Below, piece after piece: positions 25,182-33,064 of a stretch of 59,113 nucleotides of DNA. Within the stretch, counting starts at the first letter, position 1, and each line of letters opens with the position of its first letter. The notes below the pieces were generated by a model, which did no database searches, was not told the origin of the DNA, and saw only the letters and a program-made list of their open reading frames with translations. Position numbers and translations under genes: made by a program. This DNA is from Lentisphaerae bacterium GWF2_44_16 (GTDB taxonomy: Bacteria > Verrucomicrobiota > Lentisphaeria > Victivallales > GWF2-45-14): NCBI GenBank assembly GCA_001803225.1, contig MHBF01000005.1, forward strand, positions 1 through 59,113, written 5' to 3'.

Positions 25182-26831
25182 ATGTTAAACTTAAATACAG
25201 CGATGATTTCAAAAAAAACGCTTGAAGCCGGACAACGGGAAAACAGCATAACAGCCAATAAAACATCCCAGTCAGGCACTCGAAGCAAGGATGCCGCTCT
25301 CAACACGGTTGCGGACGGTGAAAACGGATATTATGGTTCCTGCAATATTTCCCAGTTTGTGAAACATTATGACGAGGCCCTTGAAAAAAGTTTTATGGAC
25401 TCAGTAAGCGAAAACAGTTATATGCAGACCTGTTTTTCACAAATAAGCAATCTCGAAAATACCATCGCGCCTAACGGCAAAAATCAACTCAATGACGCGG
25501 TGCGGAATTTTGCCGCCGCTCTTCAGACTGCGGCAAGTTCCACGGAAGCAGCTTCAGCCAGAACAGAACTTATCGCAAGCACCCGCAAAATCGCCGATAC
25601 ATTCAACCGTGAGTATAATGAGCTCGCCGGACTTAGGGACAGTATCGCCGCGAATAACAATTCAGGTTCAGGCTCCATATCCAACTCCCTTTCCTCGCTT
25701 AAAGGCCTTCTCGAAGAACTCCCGGCCATCAATGACAGTATCCAGCGTTCAGCCCAGAACGGTTCTCTCAGTCAGAAGAGCGCTGAGCTCCGCGAAAAAA
25801 GAGATGACATTGTAAATGAAGCATCAAAATATATTAATCTGGACGTAACCGAAGAAAGCAATTCTAAATATACAGTTTTCTTCACCGATGAGAACACTTC
25901 TTCATCCTGTATTCTTGTGGATGGAAAAACATCTCCGTCCAAACCGGCAAATTACCTGACCATATCAATGAACGTTCCAACAGACGCCAATCCACATTAC
26001 AGCCCTCAGATAACATTTCACGACAGTTCGTCAGGAAAAGACAGCGCCGTAAGTCTTTCTGAAAAATCCGGCCAGGTAAAGGCCCTGGCCGATGTACGGA
26101 CATACATAACAGGAAAAATGGACTCTCTTTACGCGTATTCTCGGGAATTCGGAGACGCAAACAGCACAAACCCATGGCGCGCAAACCGCGTTTATTCAAA
26201 AGGCGAAAGCGTCGCGTCAGACGGATACGCTTACAAATGCACGACCGGCGGCGCTTCCGGCTCGGCACAGCCTTCCTGGAACAGCATTCCCGGCGCTGCG
26301 ACCAATGATGGTGGCGCAGTCTGGACCACAGAAGAATTCAGTGCCGTAAACGCCTCCCACATGGAAGGCTACGACCTTGACGGCAACAGCGGCGGAAAAA
26401 TATTTGATGCAAATTCAACTCAACCCTCCTCCGGTAATATAATTTCTGTCTCTTTAGTCTTTGCATCCAACCCGCGCAAGGCCGCTCTTTCTCCAAATCC
26501 CTCAGAAACCAGAAACAGCGACAATGTCGGAAATATGCTGAACACAATGAATAATCCGGAAAGCACTCCGGCCCTCAACGGCGAATCAATACTGAGTTTT
26601 CCTGAAAGCTATGCCTCAGCCGTATCTGAGGATCTCAGAAATACAGAACACGCTACCGTTACAAGTGAAAATATCGAGAAAATGTTTCAGAGCGCCGTAT
26701 ATGAAAAAACTTCTGCCGGAATGGATAATGAAATGACAAATATGCTGTCCATTCAGAAGGCGTATCAGGCGGCGGCAAAACTTATTAATGTACTTGAACA
26801 AATGTCGCAGACAGTACTGGCGGCAGGATAA
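25182..26831 (+). CDS. flgK: Hook-filament junction protein FlgK with an inserted binding module
   Basis: The 549-residue product has the FlgK ends: N-terminal helices with NLNTAMISKKTLEAGQRENS (a diverged form of the usual start), NSYMQTCFSQISNLENTIAP and LNDAVRNFAAALQTAASSTE, and the C-terminal NEMTNMLSIQKAYQAAAKLI then NVLEQMSQTVLAAG. Between them, residues about 329-384 form a different module: NPWRANRVYSKGESVASDGY, AYKCTTGGASGSAQPSW, and DGGAVWTTEE. This follows the W-x-x-x-x-x-Y-x-x-G-x-x-V...Y-x-C-x-x-x-G-x-S-G...P-x-W...D-G-x-x-x-W pattern of carbohydrate-binding (CBM5/12-like) and phage tail-fibre modules. It would sit on the outer face of the hook-filament junction. FlgL and FliD are not in the window. 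Confidence 0.85.
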   Translation: MLNLNTAMISKKTLEAGQRENSITANKTSQSGTRSKDAALNTVADGENGYYGSCNISQFVKHYDEALEKSFMDSVSENSYMQTCFSQISNLENTIAPNGKNQLNDAVRNFAAALQTAASSTEAASARTELIASTRKIADTFNREYNELAGLRDSIAANNNSGSGSISNSLSSLKGLLEELPAINDSIQRSAQNGSLSQKSAELREKRDDIVNEASKYINLDVTEESNSKYTVFFTDENTSSSCILVDGKTSPSKPANYLTISMNVPTDANPHYSPQITFHDSSSGKDSAVSLSEKSGQVKALADVRTYITGKMDSLYAYSREFGDANSTNPWRANRVYSKGESVASDGYAYKCTTGGASGSAQPSWNSIPGAATNDGGAVWTTEEFSAVNASHMEGYDLDGNSGGKIFDANSTQPSSGNIISVSLVFASNPRKAALSPNPSETRNSDNVGNMLNTMNNPESTPALNGESILSFPESYASAVSEDLRNTEHATVTSENIEKMFQSAVYEKTSAGMDNEMTNMLSIQKAYQAAAKLINVLEQMSQTVLAAG

Positions 26832-26856
26832 TATTTAAAGAAAGGATTTTTAAAAA

Positions 26857-27018
26857 ATGAAAAACTCACAGTCTGCAGGAAAAAGCTCACAGGAAACTAA
26901 AAAGGGCCCGTCTATTGAATTGTCTGTTGAATTACTCTTCAAAGACCTTAATTTACATCTGCGCAATTACGTTGATGCGTTGAAATCGGTATCGACAAAG
27001 GAACAGCACTCTTCATAA
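26857..27018 (+). CDS. Small 53-residue protein in the flagellar operon
   Basis: An ATG at 26857 with AAAGAAAGGA ten bases upstream opens a 53-codon frame ending at TAA 27016-27018. The product starts Lys/Ser/Gln-rich and ends in a predicted helix IELSVELLFKDLNLHLRNYV followed by DALKSVSTKEQHSS. The gap between flgK and the nucleotidyltransferase is almost completely filled by it, which supports a real gene. No family is recognised; size and polarity would suit a small regulator or chaperone. Confidence 0.55.
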   Translation: MKNSQSAGKSSQETKKGPSIELSVELLFKDLNLHLRNYVDALKSVSTKEQHSS

Positions 27019-27033
27019 TAACAGTTTTAATTT

Positions 27034-28110
27034 ATGGTAACTGAAAAAAAATCTAAGCTCGAACTGGAAAAGGCCCTTGTCCATTGCCGCGCCCATCTCG
27101 AAGAAGCCATTCGCCACATGGACAGCGAAGTCGCCATAATCATTGACGACTCCGGAAAACTCTGCGGCATACTCACTGACGGCGATATAAGAAGAGCGTT
27201 CCTTGCCGGGGCTTCAATGAAAACCCCCGTTTCAGAGATAATGACAAAAAATCCAATTGCCCTCAGGGAAGAATTGAGCAGAAACGAAATATTCTCCCTG
27301 ATGATGAAAAAACAGATAAGGCATTTGCCTGTACTTGATAGCGAGGGCCGTCCCATCGGCCTTGAGCTCCTGAGGTTTCAATATGATGAATCCACTATAG
27401 AGGGCGCCGTCCTGATGGCCGGCGGCAAAGGTACGCGCCTGCGCCCCCTCACCTACGAAAAACCCAAACCCCTTCTCAGGGTCGGCGACGACACTATACT
27501 CGACAATGTCCTGAAAGGCCTTAAAAGCAGCGGCATCTGCGATGTCGCAATCTCCATAAATTATCTCGGCGAACAGATAAAAGACCATGTAAAGGACGGC
27601 AGCTCCCGCGACTTGAACGTAAGTTACCTTGAGGAAAAAGAAGCCCTCGGCACTGCCGGGGCCCTGTCCCTGCTCTCGCCGCGCCCGTCCAGCAGTTTCC
27701 TCGTAATGAACGCAGACCTCCTTACTGAAATAGATTATAAAGCTTTCTCCAGATTCCATAAAAAAGAACAGAACGATTTTTCGGTATGTGTAAGAAAGAT
27801 AAAAAGCCCCATTCCTTACGGGGTCGTAAATCTCAAAGATGACAAGCTTCAGATAGAATCCATCGTCGAAAAACCCGAATACGAATATCTCGTAAACGCC
27901 GGAATATATATGATAGAACCGCATATCATCGACCTCATTCCTCCGAACACTTTTTTCGACATGGTCTCGCTGATTAAAAAAGCCATGAACGCAGGCTCCA
28001 AAGTGGGCGCTTTTCCCATATATGAATACTGGCGCGACATAGGTCAGCACAACGAAATGCAGACCGCCGCCATGGAAATGCGCCAGAAATTCTCCCCTCA
28101 GAAAAACTGA
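27034..28110 (+). CDS. CBS-domain sugar-phosphate nucleotidyltransferase (PtmE-like)
   Basis: The 358-residue protein joins two CBS domains (residues about 10-118, IIDDSGKLCGILTDGDIRRA and RHLPVLDSEGRPIG) to an NTP-transferase domain with signature AVLMAGGKGTRLRPLTYEKP, KPLL and the later MNADLLTEIDY and VNAGIYMIEP. This is the architecture of Campylobacter PtmE, which makes GDP-glucosamine, the first step to CMP-legionaminic acid for flagellin glycosylation. Ending the flagellar block, and with two Maf transferases upstream, it probably supplies the sugar donor; other hexose-1-phosphate substrates cannot be excluded. The CBS pair may sense adenylates. Confidence 0.82.
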   Translation: MVTEKKSKLELEKALVHCRAHLEEAIRHMDSEVAIIIDDSGKLCGILTDGDIRRAFLAGASMKTPVSEIMTKNPIALREELSRNEIFSLMMKKQIRHLPVLDSEGRPIGLELLRFQYDESTIEGAVLMAGGKGTRLRPLTYEKPKPLLRVGDDTILDNVLKGLKSSGICDVAISINYLGEQIKDHVKDGSSRDLNVSYLEEKEALGTAGALSLLSPRPSSSFLVMNADLLTEIDYKAFSRFHKKEQNDFSVCVRKIKSPIPYGVVNLKDDKLQIESIVEKPEYEYLVNAGIYMIEPHIIDLIPPNTFFDMVSLIKKAMNAGSKVGAFPIYEYWRDIGQHNEMQTAAMEMRQKFSPQKN

Positions 28111-28190
28111 GCCGACTTGATTTCCTGATTTGCAATTTTCTGTTTTCACATTAAACTTTCCCTCTCAACTTTTAATCTGGAGTTCTGAAA

Positions 28191-28994
28191 ATGCTAAGAG
28201 TAATTGTCATCGGCGCAGCTGGAAGAATGGGAAAACGACTGGTAATCAATACTGTAAATTCAGAAGATTTGAAACTCACCGGGGCTGTGGAATTTGCCGC
28301 TTCACCCTTTATCGGCAAAGACGCCGGAATGGTGGCGGGAATCGAAAACTGCGGAGTAAATATAAGCGCGGAATTGAAACCGCTCCTGCAAAACGCCGAT
28401 GCCATAATCGATTTCAGCACCGGCACCGTAATTGAAAACGCCCGACTGGCCGTCGAAGCAGGATGCTCGGTAGTCATAGGGACCACAGCCCTGAAAGAAG
28501 ACGATAAAAAAGAACTCAAAGCCCTTTCAGCAAAAGGCGGCAGAATAGTTTTCGCTTCGAATTTCAGCGTAGGTGTAAACCTGCTCTTTCATCTCGCCGG
28601 AAAAGCCGCAAAAATTCTCGGAGATTCTTACGATATCGAAATAGTCGAAATGCACCACAACCAGAAGAAAGACGCCCCCAGCGGCACAGCCGCGCGCCTG
28701 GCTGAAGTCCTCTGCGAAGCCAGAAATTTTGCTTACGATAAAAACGTAAAACACGGACGTGAAGGCATTGTCGGCGCCCGTCCGAAAAATGAAATAGGAA
28801 TGCACGCCGTGCGTGGCGGAGACGTAGTCGGCGACCACACAGTTATTTTCGCCACGGAAGGCGAGCGCGTGGAGCTCACTCACAAAGCCTCCAGCAGAGA
28901 CACCTTCGCCAAAGGCGCCGTCCGCGCGGTAAGATTTTTATCTTCCGCCCAACCCGGCCTCTATGACATGCAGGATGTCTTAGGCCTTAAATAA
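28191..28994 (+). CDS. dapB: 4-hydroxy-tetrahydrodipicolinate reductase
   Basis: The 267-residue product is DapB, which reduces the cyclic intermediate of lysine and meso-diaminopimelate synthesis with NAD(P)H. Visible are the Rossmann start VIGAAGRMGKRLV, GTTALKEDDKKELKAL, the substrate loop ASNFSVGVNLLF, EIVEMHHNQKKDAPSGTA with the catalytic His pair and Lys, and GMHAVRGGDVVGDHTV. Length is normal. CTGGAG precedes the ATG. It is in line with the flagellar block but 80 bases away and functionally unrelated. Confidence 0.96.
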   Translation: MLRVIVIGAAGRMGKRLVINTVNSEDLKLTGAVEFAASPFIGKDAGMVAGIENCGVNISAELKPLLQNADAIIDFSTGTVIENARLAVEAGCSVVIGTTALKEDDKKELKALSAKGGRIVFASNFSVGVNLLFHLAGKAAKILGDSYDIEIVEMHHNQKKDAPSGTAARLAEVLCEARNFAYDKNVKHGREGIVGARPKNEIGMHAVRGGDVVGDHTVIFATEGERVELTHKASSRDTFAKGAVRAVRFLSSAQPGLYDMQDVLGLK

Positions 28995-29007
28995 AAGAGC
29001 GGAACAA

Positions 29008-29847
29008 TCAATTTTCACTGCTGTATTTTTTGAAATCCTCAGGGGACATTTTTGTCCATTTCCTGAATACCCGTGAAAAATAAAACGGGTCTTTAAAACC
29101 GGACATTCTGCCGATTTCAGATACTTTAACTCCTGAATACTGCCGGATAAGTTCCTGGGCCCGTTCTATTCTGAGCTTGTTAATGAGATTAATAGGAGTA
29201 TATCCCATCCGCTCCTTGAAAACCCTTACAAAATGCGAAAGCGACATATTGGCCTTTTTAGCGAGCATCTCAAGCGAAATATGACCATCAAGGTTTTCCA
29301 TGATGTATTTCTGCGCTTCATGAAGAGGGTTTTCGCTAACTCCTTTCGCCGCGTAACTCCTGTGAAGGCTGCTCAGAAGTTCAAGCAGAAGGGCATTTCT
29401 CTGGATTTCGCCTGTATGCCCGGGGTTCTTCCGGCTTTCCGCAAGCCTGAAAAATATCTGTTCAGAATTATTGTCCGTCTGCCGGAAATAAAGATTATCT
29501 CTTTTGAAGAAAGAAAAATCCTTAATGATATAATCTATGAATTTCCCTTCAAATTTCACATACAGGAAACTCCAGTCGCCGATGCTTTTATATGTATGCG
29601 CCTGTCCGGGATTTAAGAGCGTCCAGTCGTTTCTGAAAAGCCGTTTTCTCTTTCTCCCCTCCTGCATCCATGCGGAACCGTCAAGGGTCAGCATAAGTAT
29701 AAAATGTTCCCTCTCCCTCGGAGGACAAAAGATCTCTTTTTTAAGGTAAAAACCTATTTCAAAAACTTTCACCCCCATTCTTTCTGAAATTTCAGTTGTA
29801 TGGGTGAACTTTAAATTAAACTCTTCTTTAACAGCAAAATAATCCAT
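29008..29847 (-). CDS. AraC-family transcriptional regulator
   Basis: The product (280 residues from 29847) has an N-terminal sugar-sensing cupin-like region (HFILMLTLDGSAWMQE, LLNPGQAHTYKSIGDWSF) and a C-terminal AraC/XylS domain with two helix-turn-helices: HISLEMLAKKANMSLSHFVR and KVSEIGRMSGFKDPFYFSRV, followed by FRKWTKMSPEDFKKY. Such regulators usually activate adjacent sugar-use genes on binding a sugar. The frame can be extended to a TTG at 29880, but the ATG at 29847 is preferred; neither has a clear ribosome site. It is transcribed away from the glycan locus that begins at 29942 and is its likely activator. Confidence 0.85.
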   Translation of the reverse strand: MDYFAVKEEFNLKFTHTTEISERMGVKVFEIGFYLKKEIFCPPREREHFILMLTLDGSAWMQEGRKRKRLFRNDWTLLNPGQAHTYKSIGDWSFLYVKFEGKFIDYIIKDFSFFKRDNLYFRQTDNNSEQIFFRLAESRKNPGHTGEIQRNALLLELLSSLHRSYAAKGVSENPLHEAQKYIMENLDGHISLEMLAKKANMSLSHFVRVFKERMGYTPINLINKLRIERAQELIRQYSGVKVSEIGRMSGFKDPFYFSRVFRKWTKMSPEDFKKYSSEN

Positions 29848-29941
29848 TAAAAATAGTAATTTTATCCATTTTATATTCAATATCCATGTGCTATAATATA
29901 ATCATAAAAGTAATTTTATCAACAGAATGAGGATTTTCATA

Positions 29942-30706
29942 ATGTTATTAAAGCATGGAAAATTTATTTTTACTCTCATCGAGCTCCTCATTGTGATAGC
30001 TGTCATAGCGATACTCGCGTCACTCTTACTTCCGGCATTAGGCAGGGCCAAGGAATTTTCACACCAGATTGTCTGTTCCGGCAACATGAAAAACCTCTAT
30101 CAGTCAACCGCCATGTATGAAATAGATTATAACCATATAATACCCATGTATGCTGAAGTTTATAATACGACTCCTGCCGGTTATCCGGGATATTACATGA
30201 AACTCACGCGCTGGCATGGTTTCGGAAAACTCTATGAGGACAATTATATAAAAAACGGGAAAACATTTTACTGCCCTTCTAAAAATAACATGCGCAAAGA
30301 CGGGACTTTTTATGGAAGACTGAGTTACGACGGCTATGGAGGTTCCGCGCATACCTTTGGCTGGTACAATCAGGACAGCGCGAACAGAGTAGAAAATAAT
30401 TACTGGTTCCGCTGGTGCGAATCAACTTATCTGGAAGAGGCCGCGTCTTCTTCCATCGCGCAAATGAAAAACAGACTGGACAGAAACTCCCCTGACAGAT
30501 GGCTTGCCGTTGATACATGGGGAGCATATGCGGTTGCCACAGATTATTACTGGCTGCCTCATCCCGGAGGGCTGAATATAATGTTCATGGATGGACATAT
30601 AAAATCTTATACTTACAGACTTGACGCTTTGAAAATTCTAGGCAGTTTTCCCACTTCTTATACTGTAAATAAAATCATAGGTACTTATAACAACACAACC
30701 CCATGA
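29942..30706 (+). CDS. Prepilin-leader protein with H-x9-DG motif
   Basis: The 254-residue protein starts [20 protein letters not shown], a prepilin-type leader and transmembrane segment, then a Tyr/Trp/Gly-rich exported part, and ends with HPGGLNIMFMDGHIKSY, an exact H-x9-DG motif of the TIGR04294 family. The ATG at 29942 is chosen over 29927 because GAGGA stands nine bases before it. A TATAAT at 29892-29897 could be the -10 of its promoter, though no -35 is evident. It is the first gene of the glycan locus, as is often seen for this family in Lentisphaerae, where such proteins sit beside glycan-degrading enzymes. Its role is unknown. Confidence 0.85.
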   Translation: MLLKHGKFIFTLIELLIVIAVIAILASLLLPALGRAKEFSHQIVCSGNMKNLYQSTAMYEIDYNHIIPMYAEVYNTTPAGYPGYYMKLTRWHGFGKLYEDNYIKNGKTFYCPSKNNMRKDGTFYGRLSYDGYGGSAHTFGWYNQDSANRVENNYWFRWCESTYLEEAASSSIAQMKNRLDRNSPDRWLAVDTWGAYAVATDYYWLPHPGGLNIMFMDGHIKSYTYRLDALKILGSFPTSYTVNKIIGTYNNTTP

Positions 30707-30767
30707 AGCCCCCAAATATAAAAGCCCTTTTCGATGAATTAAAACAATAGGATTATATGGTGTTATA

Positions 30768-32039
30768 ATGAAAAATGAGAAAAGAGGAGATTGGTTCAAC
30801 GAGGCAAAATTGGGGATGTTCATACATTTCGGGATTTACTCATTGTTGGGCAGAGGCGAACAGGTACTTTACAGGGAACACTTATCCCATTCGGAATACA
30901 GGAATCTGGCGGACAAATTCACAGCCCCGCGTTTCAATGCCGATGAATGGGTGCGTATTGCGAAAGACTGCGGAATGCGTTATATGGTAATGACCGCGAA
31001 GCATTGCGACGGTTTCTGTCTTTTTGATACTTCGACAACAGATTATAATTCAATGAAAAAGGCGGCAAAAAAAGATTTCATACATGAGTATGTAAAAGCC
31101 GCGAGAAAAGCCGGGATACGAATAGGAATTTATTACAGCCCGATGGACTGGAACGATCCAGCATATTTCAGAGGACCGGAAAAAGATACCGAAGGCTTCA
31201 GTAAATTTATCCGGAAGGTACATGAACAGATACGTGAACTTTGTACAAATTATGGAAAAATAGATGAATTCTGGTTTGACGGCGACATGCACATGTGGGA
31301 TAAAAATTCCTATCCCGGAAGCCCGGCAATATGGCAGTCGCAAAAAATACTGAAGATGGTCAGGAAACTACAGCCCGGCGCACTGGTAAATGAAAGGCTC
31401 GGCATTCCCGCCGACATACAGACTTCGGAACGTCATATTGGTAAAAAAACAGGAAAAGAGTTTTCAGAAACATGCATGGTGTCACAGCATCGCTGGTGGG
31501 GATACATGAAGGGAGACCGGAACTGGCACAGCGCGAAGGAAATCATAGAACAATTATGTTTCGCCGCCGCCGGACAGAGCAATTATCTGTTGAACGTGGG
31601 CCCGATGGGAAACGGACGTATGCCATCACGTTTCATAAAGCTGACAAAGGAAATCGGCAGATGGATGAAAACACACGGCGATGCCATTTACGGCGCGGAG
31701 GCCAATCCCGGCCTTGAGACCCAGACTTACGGAAGCGTTACCTGCAAAGGCAACAAACTTTTCATTCACATTCTTTACTGGCCTGAAAAAATAATGCATC
31801 TGCCGGGAATAAAAAACAACATCATAACGGCAAAAATTGTTTCAACAGGCCGGAAACTGAAAGCGATAAATAATGACGGACATATAATTATCAGCGGCTT
31901 TCCGGTAAATCCTCCCGATAAAATGATGCCTGTCATAGAGCTTGAACTTGACGGAAAACCTCGTCTCACGGGATGGGCAAAAATGCATTTGTGGACAGCA
32001 AAAAATAAATCCAGTCTCGCAAACTGGGTTAAAAAGTAA
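30768..32039 (+). CDS. Alpha-L-fucosidase (GH29), no signal peptide
   Basis: The 423-residue enzyme has the GH29 pattern from its first residues: WFNEAKLGMFIHFGIYSLLG, YMVMTAKHCDGFCLFDTSTT, GIRIGIYYSPMDWND, and the catalytic nucleophile Asp in KIDEFWFDGDM near residue 170. GQSNYLLNVGPMGNGRMP follows, and a small beta domain ends the protein. It hydrolyses terminal L-fucose from oligosaccharides with retention. No export signal is visible, so it should act in the cytoplasm on imported sugars. TATAAT directly overlaps the start codon, but this is probably chance. It is the first enzyme of the locus. Confidence 0.93.
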   Translation: MKNEKRGDWFNEAKLGMFIHFGIYSLLGRGEQVLYREHLSHSEYRNLADKFTAPRFNADEWVRIAKDCGMRYMVMTAKHCDGFCLFDTSTTDYNSMKKAAKKDFIHEYVKAARKAGIRIGIYYSPMDWNDPAYFRGPEKDTEGFSKFIRKVHEQIRELCTNYGKIDEFWFDGDMHMWDKNSYPGSPAIWQSQKILKMVRKLQPGALVNERLGIPADIQTSERHIGKKTGKEFSETCMVSQHRWWGYMKGDRNWHSAKEIIEQLCFAAAGQSNYLLNVGPMGNGRMPSRFIKLTKEIGRWMKTHGDAIYGAEANPGLETQTYGSVTCKGNKLFIHILYWPEKIMHLPGIKNNIITAKIVSTGRKLKAINNDGHIIISGFPVNPPDKMMPVIELELDGKPRLTGWAKMHLWTAKNKSSLANWVKK

Positions 32040-32049
32040 AGGCAACAGA

Positions 32050-33042
32050 ATGAATATTACGACATGGATTAAGAACATGGATTTTCTTAAATATTCTCCT
32101 GATCTGAAAGGTGAAATGAAAAGAATAAGGGAATTCGGCATATCGATCATTATGCCGCATCTCTCGAAACTTGACGACACGCTTACGCCTCTTTTCAATG
32201 CCGCCGAAGCGCAAGGGATAGAGCTTCATCCATGGATAAAACCGGTATTCTCCGTCACCAATTCCATAAAAAGAAAATTGACGGAAAAAGAACTTGCCGG
32301 ACAGAAAAAGCGTTTTGGCACACCAATATTAAGGGATTGCCTCAATAACAGGTACAATCTTGAAAAAGGACTTGAAAATATTTCGGATTTTCTAAATTTA
32401 TATCGAGGTAAAATTAAAGGTTTGCATCTGGATTATGTCAGAAACGATAACGCGCTTTTCCTGAAAAACTATCCATGCCGATGCGAGGCATGTCAGGAGC
32501 AACGCACAAAATGGCTGGGGCACGGCACCCTGACACTGAAAGACATGAAAAATCCCGCGGTCATATACAAGGAACTGGAAATGCGGAATAAAAACATAAC
32601 GGATTATGTCAGAAAAGTACGTGCTTTGACTATGAAAAAAGGCATCAGGCTTTCTTTGGCCGCAAGGGCCAATTATCTGAATCAGCCGGATATAGAAAAG
32701 CCGCCTGTATATGGTCTGGGCCCCGCTGTTTACGAGGGACAGGACTGGTATGCGTGGGCGGAAGAAGGTTTGTTTGATTTTATATGCACGATGAATTATT
32801 ACACTGACATAAAAATTTTCAAAAAGGTAGCTGCTGAACACGCAAGACTTTTGAAAGACACGAAGGCCCTTTTCTACAGCGGAATAGGCATAGAAAGTTC
32901 CATAGGAAAAGCGTCTCCGGCAATTGCGGAAAACCTCCTCAACGCGGCGGCAAAAACAGGCGCGGCAGGGGTGTCGTTATTCCATTATGAGGCCGTAGGG
33001 GACCAATATAAAAAAGTATTGCAAAAAATAAAAAATATTTAA
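32050..33042 (+). CDS. Predicted TIM-barrel glycosidase (GHL10-like)
   Basis: The 330-residue protein has a (beta/alpha)8 glycosidase layout: ISIIMPHLSKLDDTLTPLF, GIELHPWIKPVFSVTN, KIKGLHLDYVRND with the Asp expected near the active site, and LFDFICTMNYYTDIKIF. LHLDYVR and the M-x-Y-Y segment resemble the uncharacterised hypothetical glycosyl-hydrolase group often called GHL10. CRCEACQEQ near residue 145 is a possible metal- or redox-linked pair. There is no signal peptide. The ATG at 32050 is chosen because it follows the fucosidase stop by ten bases. Its tight fit suggests it acts on a product of the fucosidase. Confidence 0.7.
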   Translation: MNITTWIKNMDFLKYSPDLKGEMKRIREFGISIIMPHLSKLDDTLTPLFNAAEAQGIELHPWIKPVFSVTNSIKRKLTEKELAGQKKRFGTPILRDCLNNRYNLEKGLENISDFLNLYRGKIKGLHLDYVRNDNALFLKNYPCRCEACQEQRTKWLGHGTLTLKDMKNPAVIYKELEMRNKNITDYVRKVRALTMKKGIRLSLAARANYLNQPDIEKPPVYGLGPAVYEGQDWYAWAEEGLFDFICTMNYYTDIKIFKKVAAEHARLLKDTKALFYSGIGIESSIGKASPAIAENLLNAAAKTGAAGVSLFHYEAVGDQYKKVLQKIKNI

Positions 33043-33064
33043 CAGAAAAAAGGAGTAAATACCA

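Noticed and set aside
29892..29897. Full promoter for the prepilin-like gene
   Set aside because: A TATAAT is present but no acceptable -35 box at 16-18 bases; noted only in the gene entry.
30762..30767. TATAAT directly before the fucosidase ATG as a promoter
   Set aside because: A start point there would lie inside the gene; no matching -35 box is seen.
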